DNA of 64,000 nucleotides from Solirubrum koreensis (GTDB lineage Bacteria; Bacteroidota; Bacteroidia; Cytophagales; Hymenobacteraceae). The stretch is taken from the NCBI RefSeq assembly GCF_039541855.1, contig NZ_BAABHA010000013.1, positions 62,001 through 126,000 of the forward strand, read 5' to 3'. The notes under the pieces are model-generated. The model worked only from the letters and a program-made list of their open reading frames with translations, was not told the DNA's origin and searched no databases. This document shows, one piece after another, positions 1 to 9,339 of the stretch; the stretch's first letter is position 1, and the number at the start of each line of letters is the position of its first letter. The position numbers were made by a program, and so were the translations under genes.

Positions 1-1
1 G

Positions 2-142
2 CAGCTGCGCCAGGAAGCGGACCGGCTGCTGGCCGAAGCTGCCCAGCCCGGCCCCTCGCGGCAGGCGGCCGAAATGGTCTATTCCGACATCCTGGTACAA
101 AATGCCCTCATCAAAGCGGACCGGGCCCGCCCCCGCAACTAA
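2..142 (+). CDS. C-terminal end of an unidentified protein (5' end outside window)
   Basis: An open frame enters at the left edge and stops with TAA at 140-142. It encodes 46 residues, hydrophilic and probably helical, ending in KADRARPRN. The next gene starts 6 bases later, so the two are probably co-transcribed. If the downstream gene is TraO-like, this could be the end of another transfer gene, but the fragment itself shows no family motif. Confidence 0.5.
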   Translation, partial: QLRQEADRLLAEAAQPGPSRQAAEMVYSDILVQNALIKADRARPRN

Positions 143-148
143 CCCCTT

Positions 149-688
149 ATGAAGAACCTATTGCTAGTGGCCCTGCTGCTGGCGGGAGCCGGCGCCGTGC
201 CGGCCTCCGCTCAGCGCCACGTCCAACACATTTCCAGCTGGGGTGCCCACCTGGGCCGCTCCGAAAAGGGCGACTTCTACGAGCTGAGCTACACCAGCAT
301 GCTCACCAACCGCCTGGCCTTGCGTGCCAGCGCGCTACGCGATGCCGGCAACCTAAGCGGCCGCGGTGAATACAGTAGCTACGTGGGCCGGGTGCTGCTT
401 GCCCCGCAGCTGTTTCGCCTGGGCGAAGTGGCCTATGTGCACCTACTGCTAGGAGGCACCGCCGGCTACGAGCGCACCGGCGAAAACGGTACCGGCGAGC
501 TGACCCCTGATGCCAAGGAGCCGCAGCGCTTCACCTACGGCCCACAGGCAGGGGCTGAAGTCGACTGCTTTCTCGGCAACCGCCTCTCACTGGTGGCCAC
601 TGCCACCAAAGGCTACCTGTTCAACAACCCGCTTATCGACCAGTGGCCGGGCTACGCCAGCGCCGGCCTACGGTATCATTTTCGCTAA
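149..688 (+). CDS. Small outer-membrane beta-barrel-like protein, possibly conjugal transfer TraO-like
   Basis: The 179-residue product starts with a clear signal peptide (MKNLLLVALLLAGAGAVPASA, cleavage near SA-QR at residue 22). The rest alternates polar and hydrophobic residues and ends in LRYHFR, an aromatic C-terminus typical of outer-membrane barrels. Length, signal peptide and architecture fit the TraO family of Bacteroidetes conjugative elements, where TraO is an outer-membrane or secreted component of the transfer apparatus. The assignment is from general resemblance only. A generic porin-like or outer-membrane beta-barrel protein is the alternative. It is tightly coupled to the upstream partial gene. 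Confidence 0.5.
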   Translation: MKNLLLVALLLAGAGAVPASAQRHVQHISSWGAHLGRSEKGDFYELSYTSMLTNRLALRASALRDAGNLSGRGEYSSYVGRVLLAPQLFRLGEVAYVHLLLGGTAGYERTGENGTGELTPDAKEPQRFTYGPQAGAEVDCFLGNRLSLVATATKGYLFNNPLIDQWPGYASAGLRYHFR

Positions 689-738
689 CTCCTGCTTTTG
701 TGGCCTATGAAACGACCGACGCATCCGCTGCGAAACGG

Positions 739-2154
739 CTATTTGCTGAACATCAAGTACTTTTTTAGCTCCCTAACTTCTTGCCTGCCATTGCGCTCGA
801 CCGTGAGGGTCACGACGTCGCCTACCATGGTATAGGAGGCTTCCCCCGTGTAATTTTTGCCGCAATAATCACTGTACTCCACACTACGCAAGTCCTGCCC
901 GTTGATGGCCAAAATCCGGTCTCCTACCTGCAGCCCTGCCTTTTCTACCGGCGAGTTTTTGTAGATGCTGCCAATCACAAACCCTTTTTGCGTTTTGTCA
1001 TAAACAGGGGTGAACCCCCAGGTTTTATTATCTATCGACTTGACTGCCCGTGGTGGGAAGTAAACGGCAGGGGATTTTGAGGTATAATCAATGGTGACAA
1101 CCCCAAATTGCGACAAGAAGGAATTCCCCAGCTTGGACCGGTCCGTGTCTACTTCTAACACGGCATCCTGTAGAGTGCCCATCGGGGTGACAAAGTCGGT
1201 TTGAATCACATAACTGATTGTTTTTTCACGGCCACCAGCGCTCAACCGGGAGTACCCGTACGCTTCGGTATAGGGCAGGGCAAGAGCCGCTTTCTGGGGA
1301 TTCCACTTTCCCTTGTCCAGGCTAATAAAACCCCGGCTGCCCGTATCAAGGATAAACGTCTCGCGTTGTCCTAGCAACTGGACGTTGCCGATGCTCACAC
1401 GGCCTTGCAGAGTGGCTACCTCGGCTTCTACTTTGATAGCCCCCTTGGGAATGGTCAGTTTGGTCAGGTGAGAAGACGCGACCAGGCATTTGCGGTCGTA
1501 GTCAATTTGCCAGTTGAAGTGCCGCAGAAAGTTGCCGCCTAGAATCCCGCCGCTGGCATAGCACTTTATTTCCTCGGACAGGGTACTGACCGAAGCCAGA
1601 TTCATCTTTTCGAGCTTAAGATTGCCCACTTGTACTTCGTCGGCGGCGTAGAACTCAATCTTCTGCTCTTTGCCGTTCGCATCCGTTGAGGTACTGGCGA
1701 CCGGGGATTTTTCGAGCTTCAAACTTCGGGCGGCTTCCTCCCAGATAATGGAAGGAGCGCCCGTATCGACGATAAAGTCCAGGGATTGACCGTTTACTTT
1801 CCCCTTTATAATGATGACGTTGTTGTGGTATTCAAACGGAATAGTGTCCGTGCCCGCCATGGTACTCGGCTTGCCTGCCGTCATGGCCTTGTACACGCGG
1901 AGGGAATTAATGCCCTGCGCCAAAGAATCACAGGATTGGCAGCAGAACGCCCCGGCTAGTAAAATTAGGGACGGCCAGGACACGCCGGGTGGTCGTTGAA
2001 GTTTTCGCTGGACCGTCAACAAAAATCTGATTTTCGTATAGGCATTTACCAAGGTGGTCATCATTTGAATCATGCTGTTGTGAGGAATCAGGCAATTGGG
2101 GCATATAAGCGGGGCGTTGCTGCCTTCCCGCGGGCGTTCCGGCTTAAGCTGCAA
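739..2154 (-). CDS. Retropepsin-like aspartyl protease with C-terminal PDZ domain
   Basis: The 471-residue product has two retropepsin-type active-site motifs, FIVDTGAPS (Asp130) and FILDTGSRG (Asp270), so both halves of a pepsin-like pair lie in one chain. A PDZ domain occupies about residues 378-460 (GLQVGDRILAINGQDL core). A hydrophobic segment near residues 61-75 followed by cysteines suggests a membrane anchor or lipoprotein signal. The frame opens at 2154, but Met28 (2073) or Met31/32 are plausible starts because the first 27 residues look unstructured. Bacteroidetes carry many such periplasmic or surface aspartyl protease/PDZ proteins; substrates are unknown. It lies tail to tail with the TraO-like gene. 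Confidence 0.85.
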   Translation of the reverse strand: MQLKPERPREGSNAPLICPNCLIPHNSMIQMMTTLVNAYTKIRFLLTVQRKLQRPPGVSWPSLILLAGAFCCQSCDSLAQGINSLRVYKAMTAGKPSTMAGTDTIPFEYHNNVIIIKGKVNGQSLDFIVDTGAPSIIWEEAARSLKLEKSPVASTSTDANGKEQKIEFYAADEVQVGNLKLEKMNLASVSTLSEEIKCYASGGILGGNFLRHFNWQIDYDRKCLVASSHLTKLTIPKGAIKVEAEVATLQGRVSIGNVQLLGQRETFILDTGSRGFISLDKGKWNPQKAALALPYTEAYGYSRLSAGGREKTISYVIQTDFVTPMGTLQDAVLEVDTDRSKLGNSFLSQFGVVTIDYTSKSPAVYFPPRAVKSIDNKTWGFTPVYDKTQKGFVIGSIYKNSPVEKAGLQVGDRILAINGQDLRSVEYSDYCGKNYTGEASYTMVGDVVTLTVERNGRQEVRELKKYLMFSK

Positions 2155-2317
2155 AAACGTGTGCGGCTGGTAGATGATGGAAAGGGTGAATTAGTTGCCA
2201 AGCCCTCCCAAGCGGTGGGAGTTTTATGGAAGACACTTACCCGGTGACACGCTACAGTGCGCTTCGGAACGCTGTTATGGGTAGTTAAATTTCTTGCATG
2301 CGGCACCCCACGCCCAA

Positions 2318-4678
2318 TTATTCCTTGTCCGTCTTTACCCGGCCGCGCTCCTCTTCCAGGCTAGTGGCGCGCTTGCGGGCGGCCTTTAGTTTCTGATTGC
2401 CGAGCTTATAGCTGAAGCTGATGCGCGCCTGCCGCGACTCGCGGTAGCTGACAAAGCGCACGTCGTTTTGCTGAAAGTCGACTCTACCACGCTGCTGGTT
2501 GGTAAACAGTACATCATTAACCGTCAGGCGCAACGTGGCGCGACCATCGAGCATGTTTTTTTGCCCTCCTACGTTTAGATTGCCAAAGGCCCGGTAGCGA
2601 AGAATGCCGTCGAGGCCCGCCGTTTGGTAGAAGCCTGAAGCCTCCAGCTTCCACTGGTGCGGCAGCTGCACGTTCGCCTGCCCATAGAAGGTGGCGGCCG
2701 TGCGGGCCTGGCGGGCCGGTCGGTTCTCGTCCAGGTACACGTACTCGTTGCGGGCGACGCTGACGCCGGCGTACCCCGTGAGCTGCTTGACAAAGCTCAA
2801 GGGGACATTCAAAGAAGCGCTGTAGCTGTTCTGGTGGTCGAGGTTGCGGGGAATGGAGTAAATCTGCGCGCCCTCTGTTTCCGTCACGAGGCTGATGATG
2901 CCGTTGGTGCGGCTGTAATCGAGCACGATGAAAGGCTGCTGGTCGTAGGTCAGCGCCAACTTATAGTTGTGGGCAAACTCGGGCAGCAGGCTGGGGTTGC
3001 CACGCTGCTGGGTATAGGGGTCAAGGTAAACGATGTTGGGATTCAGGTCCTGATAACTTGGCCGGTCAATGCGGCGGCTGTACGCCGCGTTCAATCCCAC
3101 AGCCTTGTGCAGCACCCGGTCGACGCTCAGGGTGGGGAAAAGCTGCCCGTAGTGGCGGGTAAAGCGCACGTCGTTGGCGTTGTTTTTGGTGAACTGGCCG
3201 CGGTTGTCCGTCCACTCGCCGCGCAGTCCGGCTTGCCAACGGAACCCCAGGTGCTCGCCTTCGGCCTGCACGTAGCCAGCCTGGATGGTTTCCTCAAAGT
3301 GAAAAGCCTCCTGGCGCGCATTCGAGCCGCCTGCCAAGTCGAGGTGGGTGCGGATGTCGGCCTTACTGGTTTTGGCGCCCAGCTGCAGCTTCAGGGTGGG
3401 CCGCAGCGGCCAGCGGTAGTCCAGCCGGCCCGAGCGCAAGCCAATTGCCACGCGCTGGTCGTTGCGCAGGTTTTCGGCGGGACCGTTGCTGAAATCATTT
3501 TGGACCTGCCCGAAACTGCCCGATGCGTAGCGGGAGTAGTCGGCATCGGCGCTCAGCTCGCGGCCCAGCGTGTCGAGCTGCAGCCGGTAGTTGAGGTTGG
3601 CGGCGTACGTATCGGTGCGCCGACGGGTGCGGTTGCGCGTGTCCACGGCCGTGCCGTCGGGGGTTGTCACGCTGTTCTCGGCTTCGGCCCGGGTCAGGTT
3701 GGTGTAGCCATTGACCAGTACGCCGAGGGTTTGCCGCTTGCTCAGGTAGTAATCGGCGCCAAGGCGGAACGTGTTGACCGTGGCCGTGCGCGGCTGGAAG
3801 CTGCGCTGCTCGTAGCGCAGGCCCGGCGCGTCGGGGTTGCGCACGGTATTGAGTTGCTCGTAGGTTTTGCGCCGGGCTAGGCCGTAGCTGCCGAACACGT
3901 TAAGCTTGCCGCGGCGATGGTTGAAGTCGAGGGCGGTACCGGCCTTGCCAAAGCGGCCGTACCCGACGTTGGCCGATACGGTGCCGCTGGTGCCCAGGTC
4001 CACATCTTTCTTCAAAATGATGTTAATGATGCCCGCGTTGCCGGCCGCGTCGAAGCTGGCATCGGGCTGGCTCATTACCTCGATGCGCTCAATGTTGCTG
4101 CTGGGAAAGTCCTTGAGCACGTTCACCACGTCCGTGTAGCGGGTCGTGCGGCCGTCGATGAAGATGACTACGCCCTGGCGTCCAGCAATGCTGACGCGGT
4201 CGTTGAGCACAAGCAGGCCCGGTACCTGCTGCAAGGCTTCGAGGGCCGTCGCCCCGGCCGTAACGCTGCCTGCCACGTTGACAATAACCTTGCCGCCTCG
4301 CATTTCCAGCAGCGGCTTCTGGCCCACCACTTCCACGCCCTTCAGCTGCTGCGCCGCTGAGACGAGCGTTAGGGGCGACAGCTGCACGCCGGCGCGGCCT
4401 ACTTCAAACGGTGCCGTGCGCTGGGTATAGTAGCCCAGCAAACTTGCCGTGATGCGATAGCGGCCGCCCGCTACAAGCGGGAAACGGTAGCTACCATCGG
4501 CCCCCGACTCGGCCACCGTGACTTGAGTTGTGTCCTGCAGCGGGCGCAGCAATACCGTCGCGAAAGGCAGTGGCTGCTGCTGTTCATCGACGAGGCGCCC
4601 CGCTACCGTGCCCGGGGTCTGAGCTAAACTCAGGAAAGCGGGGGTGGCGGTCAAACAAAGGGTAAAAAGTGCTTTCAT
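2318..4678 (-). CDS. TonB-dependent-receptor-like outer-membrane beta-barrel protein (CarboxypepD_reg + plug + barrel)
   Basis: The 786-residue protein has a signal peptide (first about 19 residues, ending FLSLAQ) and a carboxypeptidase-regulatory-like beta-sandwich at about 22-105 (GTVAGRLVDEQQQPLPFATVLL). A plug-like domain follows at about 115-215 (ALEALQQVPGLLV, NAGIINIILKK), then a long barrel ending near residue 770. This is the 'outer membrane beta-barrel family protein' type of Bacteroidetes receptor, usually shorter than a full SusC. No SusD partner is adjacent, so the ligand cannot be inferred. A charged tail (RKRATSLEEERGR) follows the last strand. Confidence 0.88.
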   Translation of the reverse strand: MKALFTLCLTATPAFLSLAQTPGTVAGRLVDEQQQPLPFATVLLRPLQDTTQVTVAESGADGSYRFPLVAGGRYRITASLLGYYTQRTAPFEVGRAGVQLSPLTLVSAAQQLKGVEVVGQKPLLEMRGGKVIVNVAGSVTAGATALEALQQVPGLLVLNDRVSIAGRQGVVIFIDGRTTRYTDVVNVLKDFPSSNIERIEVMSQPDASFDAAGNAGIINIILKKDVDLGTSGTVSANVGYGRFGKAGTALDFNHRRGKLNVFGSYGLARRKTYEQLNTVRNPDAPGLRYEQRSFQPRTATVNTFRLGADYYLSKRQTLGVLVNGYTNLTRAEAENSVTTPDGTAVDTRNRTRRRTDTYAANLNYRLQLDTLGRELSADADYSRYASGSFGQVQNDFSNGPAENLRNDQRVAIGLRSGRLDYRWPLRPTLKLQLGAKTSKADIRTHLDLAGGSNARQEAFHFEETIQAGYVQAEGEHLGFRWQAGLRGEWTDNRGQFTKNNANDVRFTRHYGQLFPTLSVDRVLHKAVGLNAAYSRRIDRPSYQDLNPNIVYLDPYTQQRGNPSLLPEFAHNYKLALTYDQQPFIVLDYSRTNGIISLVTETEGAQIYSIPRNLDHQNSYSASLNVPLSFVKQLTGYAGVSVARNEYVYLDENRPARQARTAATFYGQANVQLPHQWKLEASGFYQTAGLDGILRYRAFGNLNVGGQKNMLDGRATLRLTVNDVLFTNQQRGRVDFQQNDVRFVSYRESRQARISFSYKLGNQKLKAARKRATSLEEERGRVKTDKE

Positions 4679-4941
4679 GGGAAAGAATGGCGGTTAGCTG
4701 CCCGCTTTCGTACCAGGTGGTTTTCGGGCCGTGCATGGCATGAGCCGGGTCACTACGGCGGCAAGTCCGGACCTGAAAACCAAGCATGAAACGGCGGCAA
4801 AGGGACGGGCAAGAAGTCGGGCAATGAGCTCCCACAGCCCGGTGGAGGCATTCGGCCTGGCGCACGCCCGTATGCTGCTGGTGACTAGCACCGCCCGCTA
4901 GCTAGGCTTTCGCTGTTCGTTGATGGGCGTGTCGTTCACTG

Positions 4942-5910
4942 TTAGTCTTGACTGGCCCCCCTCACCCCGGGCATCAGCAGCGGCGCGGCATCGGAACGAG
5001 CCAAACGCACGCGGTGCCGTGACAAATCAAACGTGAGCACGAAGTGCTGGAGAAAACCGCTGCCCAGCAAGGCCTCCGTTCCTTCGGTAAAAAGGAGATA
5101 AGGCTGCCGCACGCGACATGACCCAATGTCCAGGTCCGTGCGGAGGTGGGCACGCTGGGTGTGTATGGTCCCCAGTTGCTGATTCCAGGCTGCAGGGCCT
5201 GTGGTGGGGGCGGCTACCAGGGGCAGGCGGCTAGCCAGGGCCTTCGGGACATAAAACCACTGCGAGGCACCCGTGTCGAAATTAAACCACACGGTGTCCT
5301 GCCCCAGCCGGATAGGCAGGTAGGGCATGCGGTCGCGCAAACGGTAGACAAATACTTGCTGGCCGTCGGGGTCGGGCAGGGCACCCGGTGCCCAGGTCAA
5401 CTGCTGGGCCGGGTAGTCCAGCGTGAGCAGGCCCTCGCGAAACAGATTGAAGCCCAGCACGCCGTCCACGTCAAGCTCTTCCTGTGCCCCGGCCGTGACG
5501 TTGCGAAATACCACGCCGCCCAGCCGCAAAGAGTCAATCGCCACGACGTCCGTTTTGCCGCGCTTTTGCAGCACGTGCCCGCCGGCGGCCCGAATCACGG
5601 AGTTCTTCACCGTCACTACGTTGCCCCCCGCGTCAAGCAAGAATTGGAACGGCCCTTTGCCGTTTACCAGCACCGGCACCAGCGGCAGGGTGGGCATGCC
5701 CAGCAGCGGCACCCGCACCGTGGCGGCCCCGAAGCTCACTTGCTCGGTGCCACGTCGGATGCGGGCCAAAAGTTCAGGCCGAACAGCTGACGAGGTTAAA
5801 CAGCCCGCCAGCCCCAGGCCCAGTAGGACTCCGGCAAGCAGTTGCAGCGGCCCCGGGCGCAGACTACGCAACAGGCGGTGACACGGTGTGGGGCGAATAC
5901 GAGGGGGCAT
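4942..5910 (-). CDS. Retropepsin-like aspartyl protease lipoprotein, first motif Asp-Ala-Gly
   Basis: From the ATG at 5910 the product is 322 residues. I chose this start over the upstream Met at 5958 because it puts a signal with lipobox LGLAGC (Cys37) at the N-terminus. Two retropepsin repeats follow: the first carries FLLDAGGNV (Asp93-Ala-Gly instead of Asp-Thr-Gly), the second FNFDTGASQ (Asp212). The family cleaves peptides with paired aspartates; the Thr-to-Ala change in the first motif may weaken catalysis. It is divergent from the LytS kinase gene, and the 252-base gap between them may hold promoters for both. Confidence 0.78.
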   Translation of the reverse strand: MPPRIRPTPCHRLLRSLRPGPLQLLAGVLLGLGLAGCLTSSAVRPELLARIRRGTEQVSFGAATVRVPLLGMPTLPLVPVLVNGKGPFQFLLDAGGNVVTVKNSVIRAAGGHVLQKRGKTDVVAIDSLRLGGVVFRNVTAGAQEELDVDGVLGFNLFREGLLTLDYPAQQLTWAPGALPDPDGQQVFVYRLRDRMPYLPIRLGQDTVWFNFDTGASQWFYVPKALASRLPLVAAPTTGPAAWNQQLGTIHTQRAHLRTDLDIGSCRVRQPYLLFTEGTEALLGSGFLQHFVLTFDLSRHRVRLARSDAAPLLMPGVRGASQD

Positions 5911-6162
5911 AACAAAAGCATTTCCGGTGGGCTTAGCAAACCTAGCAGTAGTCACCACGGCTCACCGACTGCAATCCGCAAACGCGGCCTTTTTCTCCGC
6001 CAGCGTAGCATTAGTGCCTTGTACATCCCTGCGCCTCTGCAGCGGATACCTTGAAACACCCTTTCGCGGATTGGCGGACGTTTTGCGGGGGTTGGCGGAT
6101 TGGCATTGCCTGCAACGACGCACCGGGCTACCTTGCCTGCTTAACGGTCCAACTGCCCGCGC

Positions 6163-7221
6163 ATGGAACGCCGCCGCGCATTCTTCACCCATCTGCTTTT
6201 TTGGCTCCTGTTTTTGGCGGTGCTGCTGCTCTACCGGACCAGCAACCGTAACGGGGGCGTGGTGACGCCAGCCCTGTTCGCGGCGGAGTTGCAGTACGTA
6301 GCCTTGTACGTGCTCCTGGCCCGGGTTCTGGTGACGTTCTACCTAAGCCTGTGGGTCTTCACGCGCACCTTTAGCCCGCAACGGCTCTGGCTGGTCTTTG
6401 CACAGGTCGTTCTACTGGGCCTGTTCGACGCGACTTTCAGCTACGTGCTGGAGCAACGCCTGATTGGCCCGCTCACGGGCATGTGGTTTACGAACCCGGC
6501 GACGCCTGCCCTCGTCTTCATTACCGATTCGCTGCTAGCCAGCTGGGTGTTTGTGATGATGGCATTCATCTACAAGCACGTGCGCGACTTCCGGGCGGCC
6601 GAAGCACTACGGCACGAAAAAACGGCCATGGAACTGGCCTACCTCAAGTCGCAGCTCAACCCGCATTTTCTATTCAACAACATCAACAACCTCTACGGGC
6701 TGGCGCTGACCGAGCCCGAGCGCACGCCCGACGCCATCTTGCGGCTGGCCGACCTGCTGCGCTACATGCTCTACGAATCTAATGAAGCCTACGTGGCCCT
6801 GGGCCAGGAAATCGACTACCTGACCAGCTACATTGCCCTGGAGAAATTGCGCCACGAGGGACCTGTCTACATCGATTTTACCGTGGACGGGGCCGTCAGC
6901 ACCCAGCGCATTGCTCCGCTGCTGCTCATCTGCTTTGTTGAAAACGCTTTTAAGCACGGCTCCGTCAATAATCCCGCGCATCCCATTGCCTTGACGCTGA
7001 GTGTGCGCGGGCATGCTTTGACTTTTACCGCCCGTAACCCGATTGTGGCCCAGCACAAAGACCAGGTGGGTGGGGTAGGCCTGGCCAGTGTGCGCCGGCG
7101 ACTCGCCCTGCTTTACCCCGGGCGGCACCACTTAGCCGTCGAAAACGACGGCGTGTGCTTTGAGTGCACGCTTTCGCTGGAAACCGCCGCTCCGCCCATT
7201 CTTGCCGCTTCCCACGCATGA
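6163..7221 (+). CDS. LytS-type sensor histidine kinase (His_kinase family)
   Basis: The 352-residue membrane kinase has several hydrophobic segments in the first about 135 residues, then the His_kinase core LNPHFLFNN with phospho-accepting His168. A GHKL ATPase domain follows with N-box VENAFKHG and a C-terminal VGLASVRRRL motif. This is the LytS/YehU type that phosphorylates LytTR regulators. The stop overlaps the start of the response regulator (ATGA at 7218-7221), so the two are translationally coupled. The input signal is unknown; no extracytoplasmic sensor domain is seen beyond the membrane segments. Confidence 0.93.
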   Translation: MERRRAFFTHLLFWLLFLAVLLLYRTSNRNGGVVTPALFAAELQYVALYVLLARVLVTFYLSLWVFTRTFSPQRLWLVFAQVVLLGLFDATFSYVLEQRLIGPLTGMWFTNPATPALVFITDSLLASWVFVMMAFIYKHVRDFRAAEALRHEKTAMELAYLKSQLNPHFLFNNINNLYGLALTEPERTPDAILRLADLLRYMLYESNEAYVALGQEIDYLTSYIALEKLRHEGPVYIDFTVDGAVSTQRIAPLLLICFVENAFKHGSVNNPAHPIALTLSVRGHALTFTARNPIVAQHKDQVGGVGLASVRRRLALLYPGRHHLAVENDGVCFECTLSLETAAPPILAASHA

Positions 7222-7931
7222 CCACGCTCCGCACCCTGGCCATCGACGACGAGCCCCTGGCGCTGCGCGTGCTCGCCGAGCACGCCCGCCGGGTGCCCTT
7301 CCTCCACCTAACGTGTACCACCGACCCGATTCAGGGCCTGGTGCAGGCCCAGGGGGGCGACATCGACTTGGTGCTGCTCGACGTGCAGATGGCCGCGCTC
7401 AGCGGCATGCAGTTCCTGCAGCTGCTGCAGGGCCGCTGCGCCGTCATTCTCACCACGGCCTACCCGCACTTCGCACTGGAAGGCTACGAGTACGCCGTGG
7501 CCGACTACCTGCTCAAGCCCATCTCCTTCGAGCGATTCCTGAAGGCCGTGCAGCGGGTGTACGCCCAGGTTCCGGCCAGCCCAGGGGAAAGTGTGGTGGT
7601 ACCCAGCCCAGCCGAGCTGCCCGCATACAGCTTTATTAAAACCGAACACCGCCTGGTGCGCGTCAACCACGCCGACATTCGCTACATCGAAGGCGGCCGC
7701 GACTACGCCACGGTGTTCACCGCGACGGAGCGCATCCTGACGCTGACCAGCCTGGGCAAGCTGTCCGAGACATTGCCCCATCCGCCGTTCATGCGCGTGC
7801 ACAAGTCCTACATCGTGGCCCTCAACCAGATTACCTCGGTCGAGCGGCAGCGCATTTACCTGGGACAAGCGGTGATTCCCATCGGTGACACTTACCGGGC
7901 CGACTTTGCCCGCGTGGTGGGCAGCGGCTAA
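7218..7931 (+). CDS. LytTR-family response regulator
   Basis: Starting at the ATG that overlaps the kinase stop, the product has 237 residues. The receiver domain has the acidic pair Asp10-Asp11, phosphoacceptor Asp55 in LVLLDVQM, and the conserved Lys in YLLKPISF. The C-terminal LytTR DNA-binding domain spans about residues 130-235 (IRYIEGGRDYATVFT, FMRVHKSYIVAL). It is the partner of the kinase just upstream. LytTR proteins bind paired direct repeats near promoters; the targets here are not known. Confidence 0.94.
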   Translation: MTTLRTLAIDDEPLALRVLAEHARRVPFLHLTCTTDPIQGLVQAQGGDIDLVLLDVQMAALSGMQFLQLLQGRCAVILTTAYPHFALEGYEYAVADYLLKPISFERFLKAVQRVYAQVPASPGESVVVPSPAELPAYSFIKTEHRLVRVNHADIRYIEGGRDYATVFTATERILTLTSLGKLSETLPHPPFMRVHKSYIVALNQITSVERQRIYLGQAVIPIGDTYRADFARVVGSG

Positions 7932-7995
7932 TGCTGCGAAAGCTCTATCACCCAAGGCAGATGAATCAAATTTTTGGCAGTTTTCTTACACGCGT

Positions 7996-9288
7996 ATGCG
8001 CTATCGGTTCAACCTCCTATTCAGCTGCTTTCTGGTTTTTCCCTGGCTGCTTTGGGCTCAGTCAGCGGGGGTGACAGCCATCAAGGCCGGCCGCTTGTTC
8101 GACAGTGAGCGGGGCATTGTGCTTACCAATCAAATCATCATAATCCGGGGCAACAGTATCACAGCGGTCGGGAAAGGCATTGCCATTCCACCGGGCGCCA
8201 CGGTGCTTGACCTAAGCCAGTATACGGTCCTGCCGGGTTTGATTGAAGCCCACAGCCACTTGCTGATGGAGCATCCGGGGGACGAGGACAATACGCTCAC
8301 CGTCACCAAGGCCGTGACCATGGAAGGCGATGCGCTGCGGGCGCTGCGGGGGGCGGCCCGTGCCCAATCCTACCTGGATGCGGGCTACACCACCGTGCGC
8401 GACCTGGGCAACTCCGGCGTTTATGCTGACGTGGCCTTAAAGCGGGCTATTGACGAAGGCACCCTGCCCGGTCCCCGGCTCTACGTGTCCGGCCCGGGTC
8501 TCGCGCCGGAAGGAGGCCAGGTGCCAGGCCTCATGCCTGGGCAAACCCAATTGATAACGGGCGATTACCGCATCATTCGCGGGGTAGAAGATGCCCGGCT
8601 GGCTGTGCGCGAGCACGTCTATCACGGGGTTGATTTAATTAAAATCTACTCCAACAGCTCCCCTAACAAGACGTACCTGTCGGTGCCGGAAATGCACGCC
8701 ATTGTGGAGGAAGCGCACCTGCACCAGTTGAAAGTCACCGCCCACGCGACCACGGACCTGGCCATCCGCCGCGCCTTGCAGGCAGGCGTGGACGGCATTG
8801 AGCACGGCTACGTGGTAGCCGATTCGACCCTGCGCCGGATGCGACGGCAACACGTCATCCTGGTGCCAACGGACATGGATTTTCAGCTCGCGCAAAGGCA
8901 GGTCGACAAGTTACGCATGAACCTAAGTGCCGAGCAGGTCCGCACCCTGGCCAAACCCTATCACGACCGCCTGCTCCGGGCCCGGCAGGCGGGTACGACC
9001 ATTGCGGCCGGCTCCGACATGTACATGGGCCTGGGCCTTTCCCGCGGGCAGGCCGCCAAACGGTTGCTGTTTGCTTATGCGGAGGCCGGTCTGCCCCTGG
9101 CGGATATTTTACGGGCCGCCACCTGGAACGGGGCGCTGCTGCTGGCCGAACCCCGCCTCGGGCGGCTCCAGGCCGGAGCCTGGGCCGACATCATCGCGGT
9201 CAAAGGCAATCCCCTGGAAAGCTTGTCGTCGTTAGAGGGCGTTGCCTTTGTCATGAAGGCCGGCGTGGTCATAAAACCAGCACCGTAG
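7996..9288 (+). CDS. Secreted amidohydrolase family metal-dependent hydrolase
   Basis: The start at 7996 gives 430 residues with a signal peptide (MRYRFNLL to WLLWAQ). The metallohydrolase barrel carries metal-ligand motifs His86-Ser-His88, His250, His270 (EHGYV) and Asp341 (AAGSDMY). The organization matches imidazolonepropionase-like amidohydrolases and Xaa-Pro dipeptidase-type enzymes of the family, which hydrolyse C-N bonds in the periplasm; the substrate is unknown. A longer in-frame opening begins at 7885 but lacks a signal peptide and follows the LytTR stop too closely to be favoured. Confidence 0.88.
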   Translation: MRYRFNLLFSCFLVFPWLLWAQSAGVTAIKAGRLFDSERGIVLTNQIIIIRGNSITAVGKGIAIPPGATVLDLSQYTVLPGLIEAHSHLLMEHPGDEDNTLTVTKAVTMEGDALRALRGAARAQSYLDAGYTTVRDLGNSGVYADVALKRAIDEGTLPGPRLYVSGPGLAPEGGQVPGLMPGQTQLITGDYRIIRGVEDARLAVREHVYHGVDLIKIYSNSSPNKTYLSVPEMHAIVEEAHLHQLKVTAHATTDLAIRRALQAGVDGIEHGYVVADSTLRRMRRQHVILVPTDMDFQLAQRQVDKLRMNLSAEQVRTLAKPYHDRLLRARQAGTTIAAGSDMYMGLGLSRGQAAKRLLFAYAEAGLPLADILRAATWNGALLLAEPRLGRLQAGAWADIIAVKGNPLESLSSLEGVAFVMKAGVVIKPAP

Positions 9289-9339
9289 CGCGTTGGCTCC
9301 TTACGCCAACAACTCTCCTGCCTCAGCCCTGTTCGGCCC

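Noticed and set aside
2657..3880. 407-codon open frame opposite the TonB-receptor-like gene
   Set aside because: It lies wholly on the complementary strand of a well supported gene; the product is Val/Gly/Ala-rich and has no domain. High-GC shadow frame.
9292..9310. Hairpin between the amidohydrolase and beta-lactamase-like genes as a terminator
   Set aside because: Only a 6-bp stem and no U-run; too weak to claim.
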